Part shown: positions 23,058 to 33,923 of the stretch, in pieces
How positions within the stretch are numbered: position 1 is the first letter of the stretch
Layout of the letters: every line of letters begins with the position of its first letter
Assembly: GCA_029851415.1 (NCBI GenBank)
Contig: CM056743.1
Span: 79,440,186-79,504,185, forward strand
DNA: 64,000 bases
Direction of reading: 5' to 3'
DNA from: Eretmocerus hayati
Lineage: Eukaryota > Arthropoda > Insecta > Hymenoptera > Aphelinidae
The notes under the pieces: model-generated
Databases searched by the model: none
What the model saw: only the letters and a program-made list of their open reading frames with translations
Told to the model about the DNA's origin: nothing
Program-made: the position numbers and the translations under genes

Positions 23058-25358
23058 TAGTACATTAAGCAACATGGGGGGAAGGAAGATTCCCGCACGA
23101 GTGTCCGGAAAGAGTGCGAGAAAGTAATAATCTCGCACGATTCCACTTTCACGCACGGTTATTATGTTGTTCTCGCTTTGCGAAAACAACATAATAACCG
23201 TAAACTCGCTTTGCGAGAACAACATAATACCCGTGCGAGAAAGTCGAAAGAGTGCGAAAAAGTTACTTCCTCGCGCGGTTCCGGACACGAGTGCGGGAAC
23301 TTTTCGCCCGCGTTGCTTATACTATTTTATGCAACCTTGGTGGGAAACTGTGCCTCCACGACTTTTGAAACGATTGGCGGCCAGGACTTGAATGAAATGA
23401 TAACAATTATTATCCTATACTGAGTTTATTCAATTGAAATAAGTATCCTTTAGACTAATAAGTATTCTAAAAATCAAATCACAAAAAGGTATATATTGCC
23501 GAGTACTTTGATCTTATACAAATCAATGGCACTCTTCTAAGGAGGTCTACTGACCTCCAAAATGAATTCAATTATTTTGTTGTAGTGAGAGATGGATTTT
23601 TGTTATAAGTTTTTTTTCAACTGGAACAATGTTGTCACCATTCCAAATAATGCGTCAGAGCCGCTTGTTTGACAGACTGTTCAAGGAAGTCGGCAGTAGG
23701 GACCAGGCGACCGGGGCGCGGAGCGGGGTCCAGGGTAGGAAGCCCCCGCCGGGGGGTTCGGGGGTCGGAGCCCCCCGACTGAAATAAAATTCTGAAAAAT
23801 GTATCAAAAAAAACCTCTTGCTCATATCGCGTATCACCTCGTTGCTCAAAAATATCGCCAAATTTCAAAAGACTCAATTTTGATAATTCATCCAACTATG
23901 TATAATGATGATCAATCATCTAAATACATTTGAGAAGGTGGTTTTTAAATGAATAAATATATATATTCCTATCCAGTCAGAGTATTTTTCAAGTAAAGAT
24001 AAGAATATAGTTTATATAAAACGATGAGTTATCGAAGGGTTGGAATCCGCCTACTAACAGATTGACATGCAAGGTTGACTCATTGAATTTTTTTCCAAGT
24101 TTTCAATTCCCTATGAGAATTTCGATGAATTCATTTTCACACAGATTTCATTTTATGCAACGCTGTGCGTAAAATTGTGCGAAAAGTCAAATTTCTATGT
24201 AAGGTACCCGTGCCGAAAGAAATGCAGAAAGTCATTATCGCACGACTAAGTGTGCGAGGAAGTATCTTCCTCACTATGTCTGACAAAACATAGTGAGAGA
24301 ATGAAATCTGTGCGAAAATGGATTCATCAAAATTCTCATAGGGAATTGAAAACTTGGAAAAAAACTCAATGAGTCATCCTTGCATCTCAATCTGTTTCTG
24401 GTAGGCAGATTCCAACACTTCGATTAGTCATCTTTTTATATGAATTATATTTTCATCTTTACTTAAAGAATACTTTCACTGTATAGCGATATATATTCAT
24501 TATTTCCAAATTCACCTTTTCAAATGTATTTAGATGATTGATCTTCATTTTACGTAGTTGGATGAATTATCAAAATTGAATCTTTTGAAATTCGGCGATA
24601 TTTTTGAGCAACGAGGTAATACGCGATATGAGCAAGAGGTTTTTTTGACACATTTCTCAGAATTTTATTTCAGTCGGGGGGCTCCGACCAGCGACTGCCG
24701 CCCCTGGACCCCGCTCCGCGCCCCGGTCACCCGTCCCTGACGCCGACCTCCGCGAAGGGTTTGTCGAACAAGAGGCTCTGACGTATAATTTGAAATAGTA
24801 ACAACATTGTTCCAGTTTACAAAAAACTTATATCGAAAGCCCATCTCGCACTACATAAAAATAATTGAATTCATTTTGGAGGTCAGTTGAAATCCATAGA
24901 AATGTGCCATTGATTTGTATATCAGATCAAGGTACTCGACAATGAGTACTTTTTTGTGATTGAATTTTTAGAACACTTATTGGTCTAAAGAATACTTATT
25001 TCAATTGAATAAAATCAGTATAAGATGATGATTGTCATCATTTCATTCAAGTCCTGACCGTCAATTGTTTTAAAAGTCGCGGAGGCACAGTTTTCCATAC
25101 AGGTTGCATAAAATAGTATAAAATAGTATAAGCAACGCGGGCGAAAAGTTCCCGCACTCGTGTCCGGAACCGCGCGAGAAAGTAACTTTCTCGCACTCTT
25201 TCGACTTTCTCACACGGGTATTATGTTGTTCTCGCAAAGCGAGAACAACATAATAACCGCGCGAGAAAGTGGAATCGTGCGAGAAAATTACTTCCTCGCA
25301 CTCTTTCCGGACACTCGTGCGGGAATCTTCCTTTTCGCCCATGTTGCTTAATGTACTA
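23058..25358. repeat. 2.3-kb giant palindrome
   Basis: TAGTACATTAAGC at 23058 is matched by GCTTAATGTACTA ending at 25358. The two arms of about 1.1 kb are reverse complementary almost to the centre, where a spacer of about 150 bp (24150-24300) carries a GTGCGA-rich unit. The arms contain shorter hairpins (TATTATGTTGTTCTCGC units) and a strongly GC-rich patch (23700-23790 with partner 24680-24740). Frames inside are mirror images and not genes. No target duplication was recognised. Confidence 0.85.
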
Positions 25359-25496
25359 CTAGCGTTATTGCCTTACTCGCTACCGCTCGTTCGGCTTGTA
25401 AATGTTCTCGATAAGTTATAAGCCCCTGAAATGCTTTTATAGTTTGATAATGATGATTATGAAATAACAGTTGAGTTTGTATCCAAAGTATAAAAC
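25359..25496. other. Harbinger or insertion interior, no gene
   Basis: Nothing recognised. Confidence 0.4.
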
Positions 25497-26290
25497 AGTA
25501 TATTATGATACAAACCGCAAACGATAGTTTGCGCACTTCAAGTGACTTTTCCAGGCCCGAGCCGTGGGCAAAAGTCAAGATAGTTACGAAAGACCGGGAA
25601 ACCATTGCGTTCAGATATCATATTATATTTTTTGATTTTCTGTGAGTATATGAAAAGCGACAAACCGTGTGCAAATGATTTATTTGTCCACAGACAATCA
25701 AAATGTTATAATTGGATACGAGTGTAAGTATAATAATTTTTTCATCGTCTGTGCGGAAAAGAACCGTTTTTTTGATTTTCTTCCCCACGCCGACGATGAA
25801 AAAGTAGTATTCGACACTCGGGCGGGGTGGTTTCCGCTTCCGAGCGATGATTCCAACCCTCGCCAAGACTCGGGCCGGAAAAACATCGCTCGGGCCGCGG
25901 AAACCAACATCCCCGCCCTTGTATCGAAATCTACTATTTGAGGTTTGATCGATGCTTTTCTGTGAGAGTTGGAAATAATGTTCGAACGAAAGTTGAATAT
26001 TGTTTTTTCTTTTCGTCGTTAGCGTGGGAGGGAAAATCAAATTTTCCGTATGAAGAGAGCTTTTTTTTTGCACAAACACTCAAATGGTATATTATGATAT
26101 AAAGACGCGAATGATAATTGTTGCACTTCAAGTGACTTTTTTAGGCCCGAGTCGCAGGCGAGGGTCTAAATAGCAAGATCCATTGCGCCCGAATATTATA
26201 TCATGTTTTTCGATCTCCTTTGAGCAAATGGAAAGCGAAATACTGTGTGCTAATGACTCATTTGCGCACAGACGATAAAAAAAAAGTTTG
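25497..26290. repeat. Two tandem copies of a 200-bp unit, inverted partner at 41.5 kb
   Basis: Units at about 25497-25690 and 26083-26285 share TATTATGATA, AGTGACTTTT, AGGCCCGAG and GCACAGACGAT-type landmarks. A third copy lies inverted at about 41475-41672. Together they bracket the Helitron gene cluster. Confidence 0.65.
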
Positions 26291-27455
26291 TCATGGAGTT
26301 CATAAATAAATAAAGAAGTAATTGAGATTAACTGTGCTGAATTTCTTGAACAATTTACTTGGACATATGAATGTCTCGAATCATTTGGAGCTTATTCACA
26401 ATGATAGTCACAATGTGATGTGTGACACAAAACGTACACATGTCAGATGACTCATATGAATAGTGCAATTCATTTTATAAAAATTTTACATAATCGCATA
26501 GAGATGATCTTCCAAAATATTGCTGGAAAATGTTACAAATTCCTCCGAATTTTATCAGACAAATTTCTAGAATTTTCTCAACATTAGATTTGAGTAAAAG
26601 ATCATTCAAAGTTTTGAAATGATTCAAATTCTATTGAGAAATTCTAGAATTTGAAATGAACGGAGAACTTTGAAAATAATTCAGAAGTTTTCTATAGTTT
26701 TGAAAACTTTTAGCTCGGTTGAAGAAAAAAATCAATTATTGAAAAAATTGAACATTTTTTATTATATACCAAAAACGAAAAATCTTTGAACAAAATATTC
26801 TTATTATTCATTTTCAAACTTTTTTCATAATTCTTACAATTGTGGAAGAACAATTGAGACTAGTAAAAATTTGACAATGAGTTATCTTGCAGGTGTAACT
26901 CGAACGATTTTTCACTCCACGAAACATTGTATTGATTACAATACAAGAATGAGTACAAAATATTTCAAAATTTGAAAAGGAGTCTCAATGAATACTTTCA
27001 TACATATTTTCATTGAGTTATCGAAATATGTTGAATTCGAACTCAAAGTCTCAAACTGAAAATTTCACATGATATTATACAATGAATCTTATGCAATTTG
27101 TACATTAAAATTACATAAAATGTTAAACTCCAACGAATTTAAATTACGACGTAATGGAGAAGTAATTTTTTAGTGGATCTCAATAACTATAGAACTTCAA
27201 ATATCACTCTAATGGTCCATCTGGCAATTTTACGTTCAAATTATAAATGATTTCAAGAGGTTTACAATTTCAAAAAATGAATCAACCTCATATGTACAGA
27301 CATTTCAGTAGCAACTTCTTAACAATTAATCAGTAGTATTCATTTGAAAAAAATGTCAATTACATGTGCATAGAGCGAGTTCATGATTTTGAGAAAGAAA
27401 TAGAAATATTTCTCGAAAAATATAAATTGTCATTTGGAAATTCATTAAATTGCAG
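26291..27455. other. AT-rich flank, no gene recognised
   Basis: About 75-80% AT with no coding frame. It is downstream of the RPA1-like gene. Confidence 0.5.
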
Positions 27456-29137
27456 TCATGTTTCTTTATCTTTCATAGTATCAACTATAGTTGTCAACCT
27501 GTAATGATGAAGTCAAATATTACCAGATATATTCACATTTGGTATTCAAATTCAATCAAAAATTGGTAATTTTCTTGTTACCTTTCAATTTCTGATGGAG
27601 CTAAATCTGTAATCATGCAAGAATTTGCATTGAAAAACAATTTTTTTTCTCCTTTATAGGAATTTATCTTGACCTTAGTGAATAAGATTGTTTTTCCAAT
27701 ACCAACAGACGAAATCCCTTTTGAAGCTATTGTGTTCCAAAACACTATAGTTATCTAATAACAAAAACAATTCAATGAATCTTTTGAAATTGAATAAAAT
27801 GATAAAATGATCATACCTTATTGTCCGCTCGATCAACAGTTTCTACATTTCTGAACGAAAGAGAAGTTCCGTCTTTTTTCGTGGTGTTTTCAATTTCTCC
27901 AATCGAATGGATTTTAGCTATATAATCTAGAAAACATACATAACAGACTTAATAATCGTGAATCTTACAACATTTACAAGGTACGCACCGACTAACAAAT
28001 CTGCAGGTTTTTTGAGAATTTCAATATAAGGTACCAAATTATATTGATTTTGTAACTGTGAAAGTGCCTCATTTTCCATTTGGAGAACCTCTGAATCTTG
28101 ATCGATGACCAGATCATAACATTTCACTTTAGCATTTGGTGACGACAAAGTTAAATAAACTTTATTGATCTTGTAAATCTTGCCAACCTATTAAAAAGGA
28201 TTATAATATATTTTTCTGTTACTCCGATAGATTTTTTGGATTAACTTCTAGTCTCTAATAGCAATTTTGGAAATTCCATTCCAAATGAATGAACTGTTTG
28301 TATTCAAATTGATTTACTTCCATCTAGATGGTACTTATTCAATGAAATTATTTAGTGGAATATAATTGAATTTCAACTATCCAAACTTAGTAAACTGAGA
28401 TTACATTATAAGGAATATGTCATGAAAAATAATAGGTATTCTATAAAGAACTAATAAAATACATAAAAGAAAGTATTTTGACCTTTGAAATGACATTACG
28501 AGAACTCAATATGGTAGTTAAGATTAACGCAGGAAGTGATATTATAGTTATGTTGTAAAATTCAAATACCATGTGATACATACCTGAATCTGATGGTAAA
28601 AGAGCTCACAATCATCATTGAAGACTTTGATTCTGATTTTACTGCTGAAATCCAGTATCTCAAAATAGAAGATGCTACCCTTGTTATAATATTGTGATTC
28701 AATAGAACTTTTGAACATCACTTTCCCAGTAATACTGTAACTGAAATAAGAAGAACATTGAGAATTCTAGTTCAAATTTCAATATTACATCACAGTCTAA
28801 ATGTAATTAAATACATAGATGAATTCAATGCGAAAAATGAATCTAATTGCCTTTTTGAACATATTCCTTTAACAAAATAATATGAGACAATAATAAAACG
28901 AATCCTTTATTCAATTAATCCAGCAAGGACTTACCTTTTGATGATAGTGGTTAGTGATCCAATTGTAATTGGGATTTCCATTATCAAGTCATTATCTTCT
29001 AGGGTTGCGGCAAGTACTTTTTCAGGATCGACACCCAAATTTTCAATTTGTTCTGATTGAGTATCTACAGACTTTGAATGTTTTGGATCAGGTTCATCCG
29101 GATTATGACCATCATGAGTTCTTTTCAAATTCTTCAT
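27456..29137 (-). CDS. RPA1-like single-stranded-DNA-binding protein, six coding exons
   Basis: Coding exons on the minus strand are 29137-28935, 28740-28584, 28187-27989, 27926-27817, 27754-27582 and 27498-27456. All junctions are GT-AG and in phase, giving 294 residues with no stop. A charged leader (about residues 1-55) precedes two OB folds. The first, like RPA70 DBD-A, has ITGKVMFKSS, GSIFYFEILDFS and IRIKVFNDDCELF. The second, like DBD-B, has YIAKIHSIGE, DGTSLSFRNVETVD, ITIVFWNTIAS and KLFFNANSCMITD. It lacks the N-terminal DBD-F and the zinc-binding DBD-C of full RPA70 (about 600 aa), so it is a short two-OB form. RPA genes are known cargo of some Helitrons, where they could protect ssDNA during rolling-circle replication. 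A 5' noncoding exon probably lies near 29474-29530. Confidence 0.85.
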
Positions 29138-30015
29138 GATGAACCGATTACACACTTTTGTGATCTTATTGATACCTAATAAACAAAAAGATTAACATGT
29201 TATTCCAGACTTGGAATCAAAAAGGTTTTCAAACACTGTTTTTTTCCTAAGATTCATAGTTGGTTTGAATCAATTACTCCTGTTTACAATCTTAAACTAA
29301 TTCTAAAATCCATTTTGAGGTTAACCACAGGAAATTTTTCATCAGTCTTGAAAGGGTTTAAATCGAAGTAAGGAGTCCAATAATAGTTTTTCTAGGCAAC
29401 TAGGAATGCAAGGATTGAATTTTTTTTGAAAATAAGTCAAATCTCAAAGAAAAAGCTATCATACTTTAGTTACCTGGGTATTCAAGCTGTTGCTCCAAAT
29501 TGTGATTCTGTTACAATGGCGTATAATATGGCTTTTGTGAGTAGACTGTGTAGACTACACATAGCGATTAACTAATTCAACGAATAGAATTTCTGAGTAT
29601 TGGGACTTAAAGGATTTTTCAATGTCATTAGTGAAACAAACTACCTATTCACTCACTGAACCTATCTCACGAACCCACACAAATACAGCGCTGCACAAGT
29701 CTGCACGAGTGACAACGCGAGTATGCGCAGCTATGAGCTCACTCACGCACACGAGTCAAGATTATAATAGGTAATTTCAGTAAACATTTAAAGCTTCATT
29801 CAAATTCGCGATGATTCTCTTGTACGCTTATTATGATTCGTTGAGCTTGTAATCACTTGTAACACAACTCATCACACATTGCTCATGTGTAACAATTCCT
29901 CATTAACAAATGTAAATGAATTAAAGTTTGACAGATTTCAAATCTTGATGAACTTTGTGTGACAGACTCAATATTATCTTGTTGAACCTATAAAGATTTC
30001 ACAAGATTGAAGAAA
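29138..30015. promoter_or_regulatory. Divergent intergenic region between the RPA1-like and 122-aa genes
   Basis: Holds the acceptor at 29176 and a probable 5' exon of the RPA1-like gene ending at 29474 (CCCAG then GTAACT). AAGCTGTTGCTCCAAATT (29484-29501) in that exon recurs with one change at 32175-32192, in the leader of the next minus-strand gene. No clear TATA box was assigned. Confidence 0.45.
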
Positions 30016-30508
30016 ATGGAATCCAATGAAGCAAAAAGAAAATTAGCCTTTATTAATCTTCATGAAATTCCAATGCCTAAAAAGAGTAAATTCTCAGTGG
30101 TATCTGACAATTTACTCAAACAATCTAAGACATCTTCCCAAACCACAGATTTGATTCCAACGCTAGAATATTATTGGAAAGTGTCAGATGAATCCAGAAA
30201 AAGTAAGTACCAGTAATTTCTCCCGACTGAACAGATGAAAATTTCATACCTTTTGAAGACTTTAGGGCCCGAGAGAAAGTATCAACAGTTTCAAGATACT
30301 CATTCTTAAAGCAGATTGAAGAATTTGTTACAAACTCTCAATCTGAGAGGTATGTTCATGTGATTCTTATTGGATTATATTGTGTCGTTATATTCTGTCT
30401 TCTTACAAAATTTACAGTGTACCAAGGAAAAAAAATTATGAAATTCCTCTTGTGGGTCTTGAAAAGAGTCATAGAATCAATGCGGAGGAGTCATTCGAGA
30501 TGGATTAA
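30016..30508 (+). CDS. Small basic protein, three exons, function unknown
   Basis: The coding exons 30016-30202, 30259-30349 and 30418-30508 join in phase through GT-AG introns of 56 and 68 bp to give 122 residues with a normal stop. The introns are short, as in insects. The N-terminal half has two basic clusters (NEAKRKLAF and MPKKSKF) that could be nuclear localisation signals. The C-terminal half includes SRYSFLKQIEEFV and VPRKKNYE. No domain recognised. A polyadenylation signal AATAAA lies at 30613-30618. It sits between the RPA1-like and SIM-protein genes and appears intact, so it is probably part of the same element. Confidence 0.65.
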
Positions 30509-31293
30509 GGATGATTGTGGATAATTGTAATGTTTCGAATGACATGGATTACATATCATTATCAAGAAAAACTAATATACAATGATTCATTATTTCAAAA
30601 TTGCATAGATTGAATAAAAAGTCTTGTTATTTTCATGGATTAGAATCAATAAATGAAAGAATCTTTGAACTACCCTGTATTCAAGATACGACTTTCTACA
30701 TATACCTTACATCATTCTGTCTTTCAATAGATGAATACAATCTATGAGTTACATTTTCTTAGAATGAAGTTATACATGAACTAAAAAGTTATCCAAAAAG
30801 TGGTATTCTTCATTATCAAATGACAGCTATGATTCTCTCCAATATATTACCATATACTTTTTGAGGCAGATTTTCAAACAAATTTGAGGATTTAAACCAT
30901 GAATTGTGAGAAAAATCATTCGACGGATAAACTTCAATTATCTTTTGAAAGTTCTTCTTAACTAATATAAACAGTTCTACTTATACTTCTACAATAATTT
31001 GTTGGAGGACATTGTCAAATACATTTCAAAAATTCAATTCATGAAGAACTTGAAGTATTGTAATACTAAGTAATAGTATGATGAAAATATACAGCTTCAA
31101 CTTTACAAAATTGTCATTTTCACATTTTAAATATTACCTCAGTAATATCTCTGAAACTTTCAATTTCTTTGTTGAGAAATTCAGTAGAGATTGAGGAGTG
31201 CCCAAAAAAATGATTTTTGAAGTGTTTCATCAATTCAATCTAAAAATTAATAATAGGGTATAGTAAAGATCTCAGAATTTGATATCACAGTTA
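30509..31293. other. Intergenic; one possible extra exon
   Basis: On the minus strand about 31225-31140 is an open stretch flanked by TTTTTAG and GTAATA (contains FKNHFFGHSSIS). It could be an exon, but splicing from the 31.3-31.7 kb gene at the only good donor gives a stop, so I leave it uncalled. Confidence 0.4.
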
Positions 31294-31737
31294 TCAATAA
31301 AGCAATCTGGAAATGTTACCTTTTGGACTTTTGTGATGATGACAGTTTGACTGATCCATGATACTTCTTTTCGAGTGTTCATCAACTGATACTTGTGAAG
31401 ATTCTACATTAACTTCATTGGTAATAGGAATAATCTCATCATCTTTTCCAATAATATTAACATGTGGCTCGAGGATGTGTGTTTCATCATCTGAGAATGA
31501 ACTGAATGAAAATTCTCTAGATGTCACAGAGGCAGTAGTGGAGATGTCGTCATCACTGATCTCAATTATTTCTGATTGTAACATAGCTTGATAATGTGTA
31601 GCATAATACTTTGTCTGAGAACATTCAAATTCATCTGCACCTTCATAATAAGAACTATCGTCAGAGTCTGTATAGGTCCATTTGGCTTTTTTATTAGACA
31701 AACTGTTGCTAATGGCATCAAATTTTCTCTTGGACAT
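31294..31737 (-). CDS. Acidic nuclear-type protein with a SUMO-interacting motif
   Basis: Start ATG 31737 follows a splice acceptor (CTTACAG), giving 147 residues if unspliced; a donor GTAACA near 31321 might shorten or change the tail. The N-terminus is basic (SKRKFD, NKKAK), consistent with nuclear import. Residues 57-64, IIEISDDD, form a textbook SUMO-interacting motif: a hydrophobic core followed by acids and a serine. The rest is serine/aspartate rich (TDSDDSSYY, SSFSDDETH). No catalytic domain recognised. Probable noncoding leader exons lie near 32040-32100 and 32130-32210. Its neighbour, the Rep/helicase, has an array of SIMs, so both may address SUMO. Confidence 0.6.
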   Translation of the reverse strand: MSKRKFDAISNSLSNKKAKWTYTDSDDSSYYEGADEFECSQTKYYATHYQAMLQSEIIEISDDDISTTASVTSREFSFSSFSDDETHILEPHVNIIGKDDEIIPITNEVNVESSQVSVDEHSKRSIMDQSNCHHHKSPKGNISRLLY

Positions 31738-32885
31738 GTTTACCTGTAAGTTGAATGATTCAAAATGCATTATTTCAAATCATCAGAAGTTCTACAATGT
31801 ATTCTTCTTTTATTTCTAAAACCTTCTACAACTTCTTAAAAAAATCTTAGTAATTGAGATTCCATCTCAAGATTATCTTGAATATTGTCAACAGACTTTA
31901 AAATTTCATTAAATATCAAAATATCAGATGTAATTGATGATGAGGAGATGTACGTGCAATCAGTTAGAGAGTTCTATGAATGAGTTCTGAAATTACATGT
32001 AAAAATCATTTAAAAAGATACTCACGGTATATTGCTGCAAGTTCAGAGGTACCTTCGATACTCTGACGATAAATATTCCACAATGTTAAAGAATTTTCTC
32101 CTACTGTATTCACAATATATACTAACCAAGGCTCGTAGAAAGTTGCTAGTATCAGAACAAGTAGTCAAGTGAATAAGCTGTTGTTCCAAATTTTTGGAGA
32201 TAGAGACGCTGAACTTTGCAAAGGACTGTCCCCACTACTTCCAAATTCCACTACACATTCCGACAGCCACATTCCGATACCACGTGGTTGAGCTTTTACA
32301 CGCTCTGTACATACTCTACGCGCGTACGTTTTCGAAGTGCGTTATAGTCGTATACTGGCAATGATGCATACAAGGGTGCTTTTTTAATTGCACCAAGAAA
32401 GTCCTTCAAGAATTTTCAAAACTTTTCAATAGTGCTCAAACAGTTTTTAACACAACTATAAGTGTGTTATCTGGAAAGAACCCAAAAATTCAAATGTGAT
32501 ATGTGAAGTCCACAGCACATTCCATGTAAGTATCAATAATGGTCATTCAACAATATTAGAATCTTTTTTCCAAGTGATAGTTGAGGTATACTGGTAGATA
32601 TTTCTTTTGAAGTATCTGACATCGTTTCTACAGGTTTTTTAACATAAAAGTCAAAAAATTGAAATTATGATACCGACTGTTCACGGGTTTCCGAAATTTT
32701 TCGGAAACGTGAGATTCCGTTTGAATGATCACCAAAGTTTTGGATTTCTGTGATCATATCGATCAAACAGACCCTGTTGGATAATTTCATTCATGTATAT
32801 TTCACAGCGTGCCTCAATAACCATGTTATTAAGTCACAAAAAATTTAGAAGAAATTCAATGAAAAATTTGTAGTATCAGTGGAAG
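31738..32885. other. 5' leader region of the SIM protein; otherwise no gene
   Basis: Contains donor-like sites at about 32035 (CGTGAGTAT on minus) and about 32127 (GTTAGT on minus), and the leader motif AAGCTGTTGTTCCAAATT. Confidence 0.4.
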
Positions 32886-33162
32886 ATGAGTTTACAATCA
32901 AATATTGAAATTCTTAAATTGTTCACAGTTAAGTTGGCGCAATTATGCAGACCTGAGTTAACAATTGTACCTCGAGATGATAAAAAGGTATGTTTCTAAG
33001 TTGTTCTCTACTAGAAATTCCAATTTATTTTCATATATCTTGCAAAACGCACTTGGAATTAGTGAAATCTCATGAGTGATCATTTACTACAACATGAGTT
33101 TAATTGGAAGGAATTTTACTGTATTTTAGACTATAAGCATTCGCATTATTGGATTGCCTTAG
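32886..33162 (+). CDS. Possible 44-codon small gene or leader ORF of the Rep/helicase
   Basis: ATG 32886 opens 34 codons to a donor AAAAAG|GTATGT (32987/32988). An acceptor TATTTTAG at 33129 continues in phase for ten codons to TAG. A stop lies just upstream in frame. Splicing instead to the acceptor at 33912, before the Rep/helicase ATG, would be out of frame, so this may be an upstream ORF on the same transcript. No family recognised. Confidence 0.3.
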
Positions 33163-33923
33163 AGCAGAGCATTTGGAACATTGCAACTCTCGAAATTCTT
33201 CTTCTCATGCAATGAATGAAGTCGTATCCACCAATGAAGCACTAATGTTGTACTTTGGTACATGGCGCAGTTCATAGCACCAGCGCTAAAATTTGCGTGG
33301 GCTTAATTCATTAGTCATTATAAACACATTGATTACGCTCTTTGAAAATTTCGATTAAGGTCACTGACTTCCGATTTTTTATTTCGAATATGATTAATGA
33401 ATTGAGACATTTAATTGTGAGCGCTTCATTTGTGGGCACATTGTAAGAGCGAAGAAAACGAAAGTTCAGAACATTTTGACTTGCATAATTGAATGAACAA
33501 ATAGTTTTTTTATGCGTTTCAAGCATTTCTAAAAAGTTGACTATATTGTCTCAATGAAAATTCGACTTTATACTTACCTTTATGATCGTTTTATAAAACT
33601 CATTTCAAAAACTTCTGAAATCTTGCGAATTCTCTTTCATACGATTTTATTAGTTTGACTTTTAAAATGATGAAATTATTGTTTTTGCCAGCGAATAATT
33701 ACTGAATTTTGGATGAAGATTGAAAAAAATAGATAAGATTGCGAATCAACAGCATTGAATCTATTAACCGATATTACTGGTTTGGCAAGAAAAACAAAGT
33801 GTTGAATAACTGTAACAAGTAAAAAAGGTATTACAAAAATATTATATGTAACTCTATAAGTTTTCAATTGAACGAAAATTTTTTTACAATACCTTCAAAA
33901 TTCTTCTTTCAGGTTTCAGCAAT
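33163..33923. other. Probable intron or leader before the Rep/helicase
   Basis: Ends in a strong acceptor TTCTTCTTTCAG (33901-33912), eleven bases before the ATG, so the Rep/helicase mRNA probably has a spliced leader exon. Confidence 0.5.

Noticed and set aside
23164..25351. Mirror-image frames such as ELSKLSLLKFGDIFEQRG
   Set aside because: The same peptide appears in both arms of the palindrome with no known domain and no continuation.
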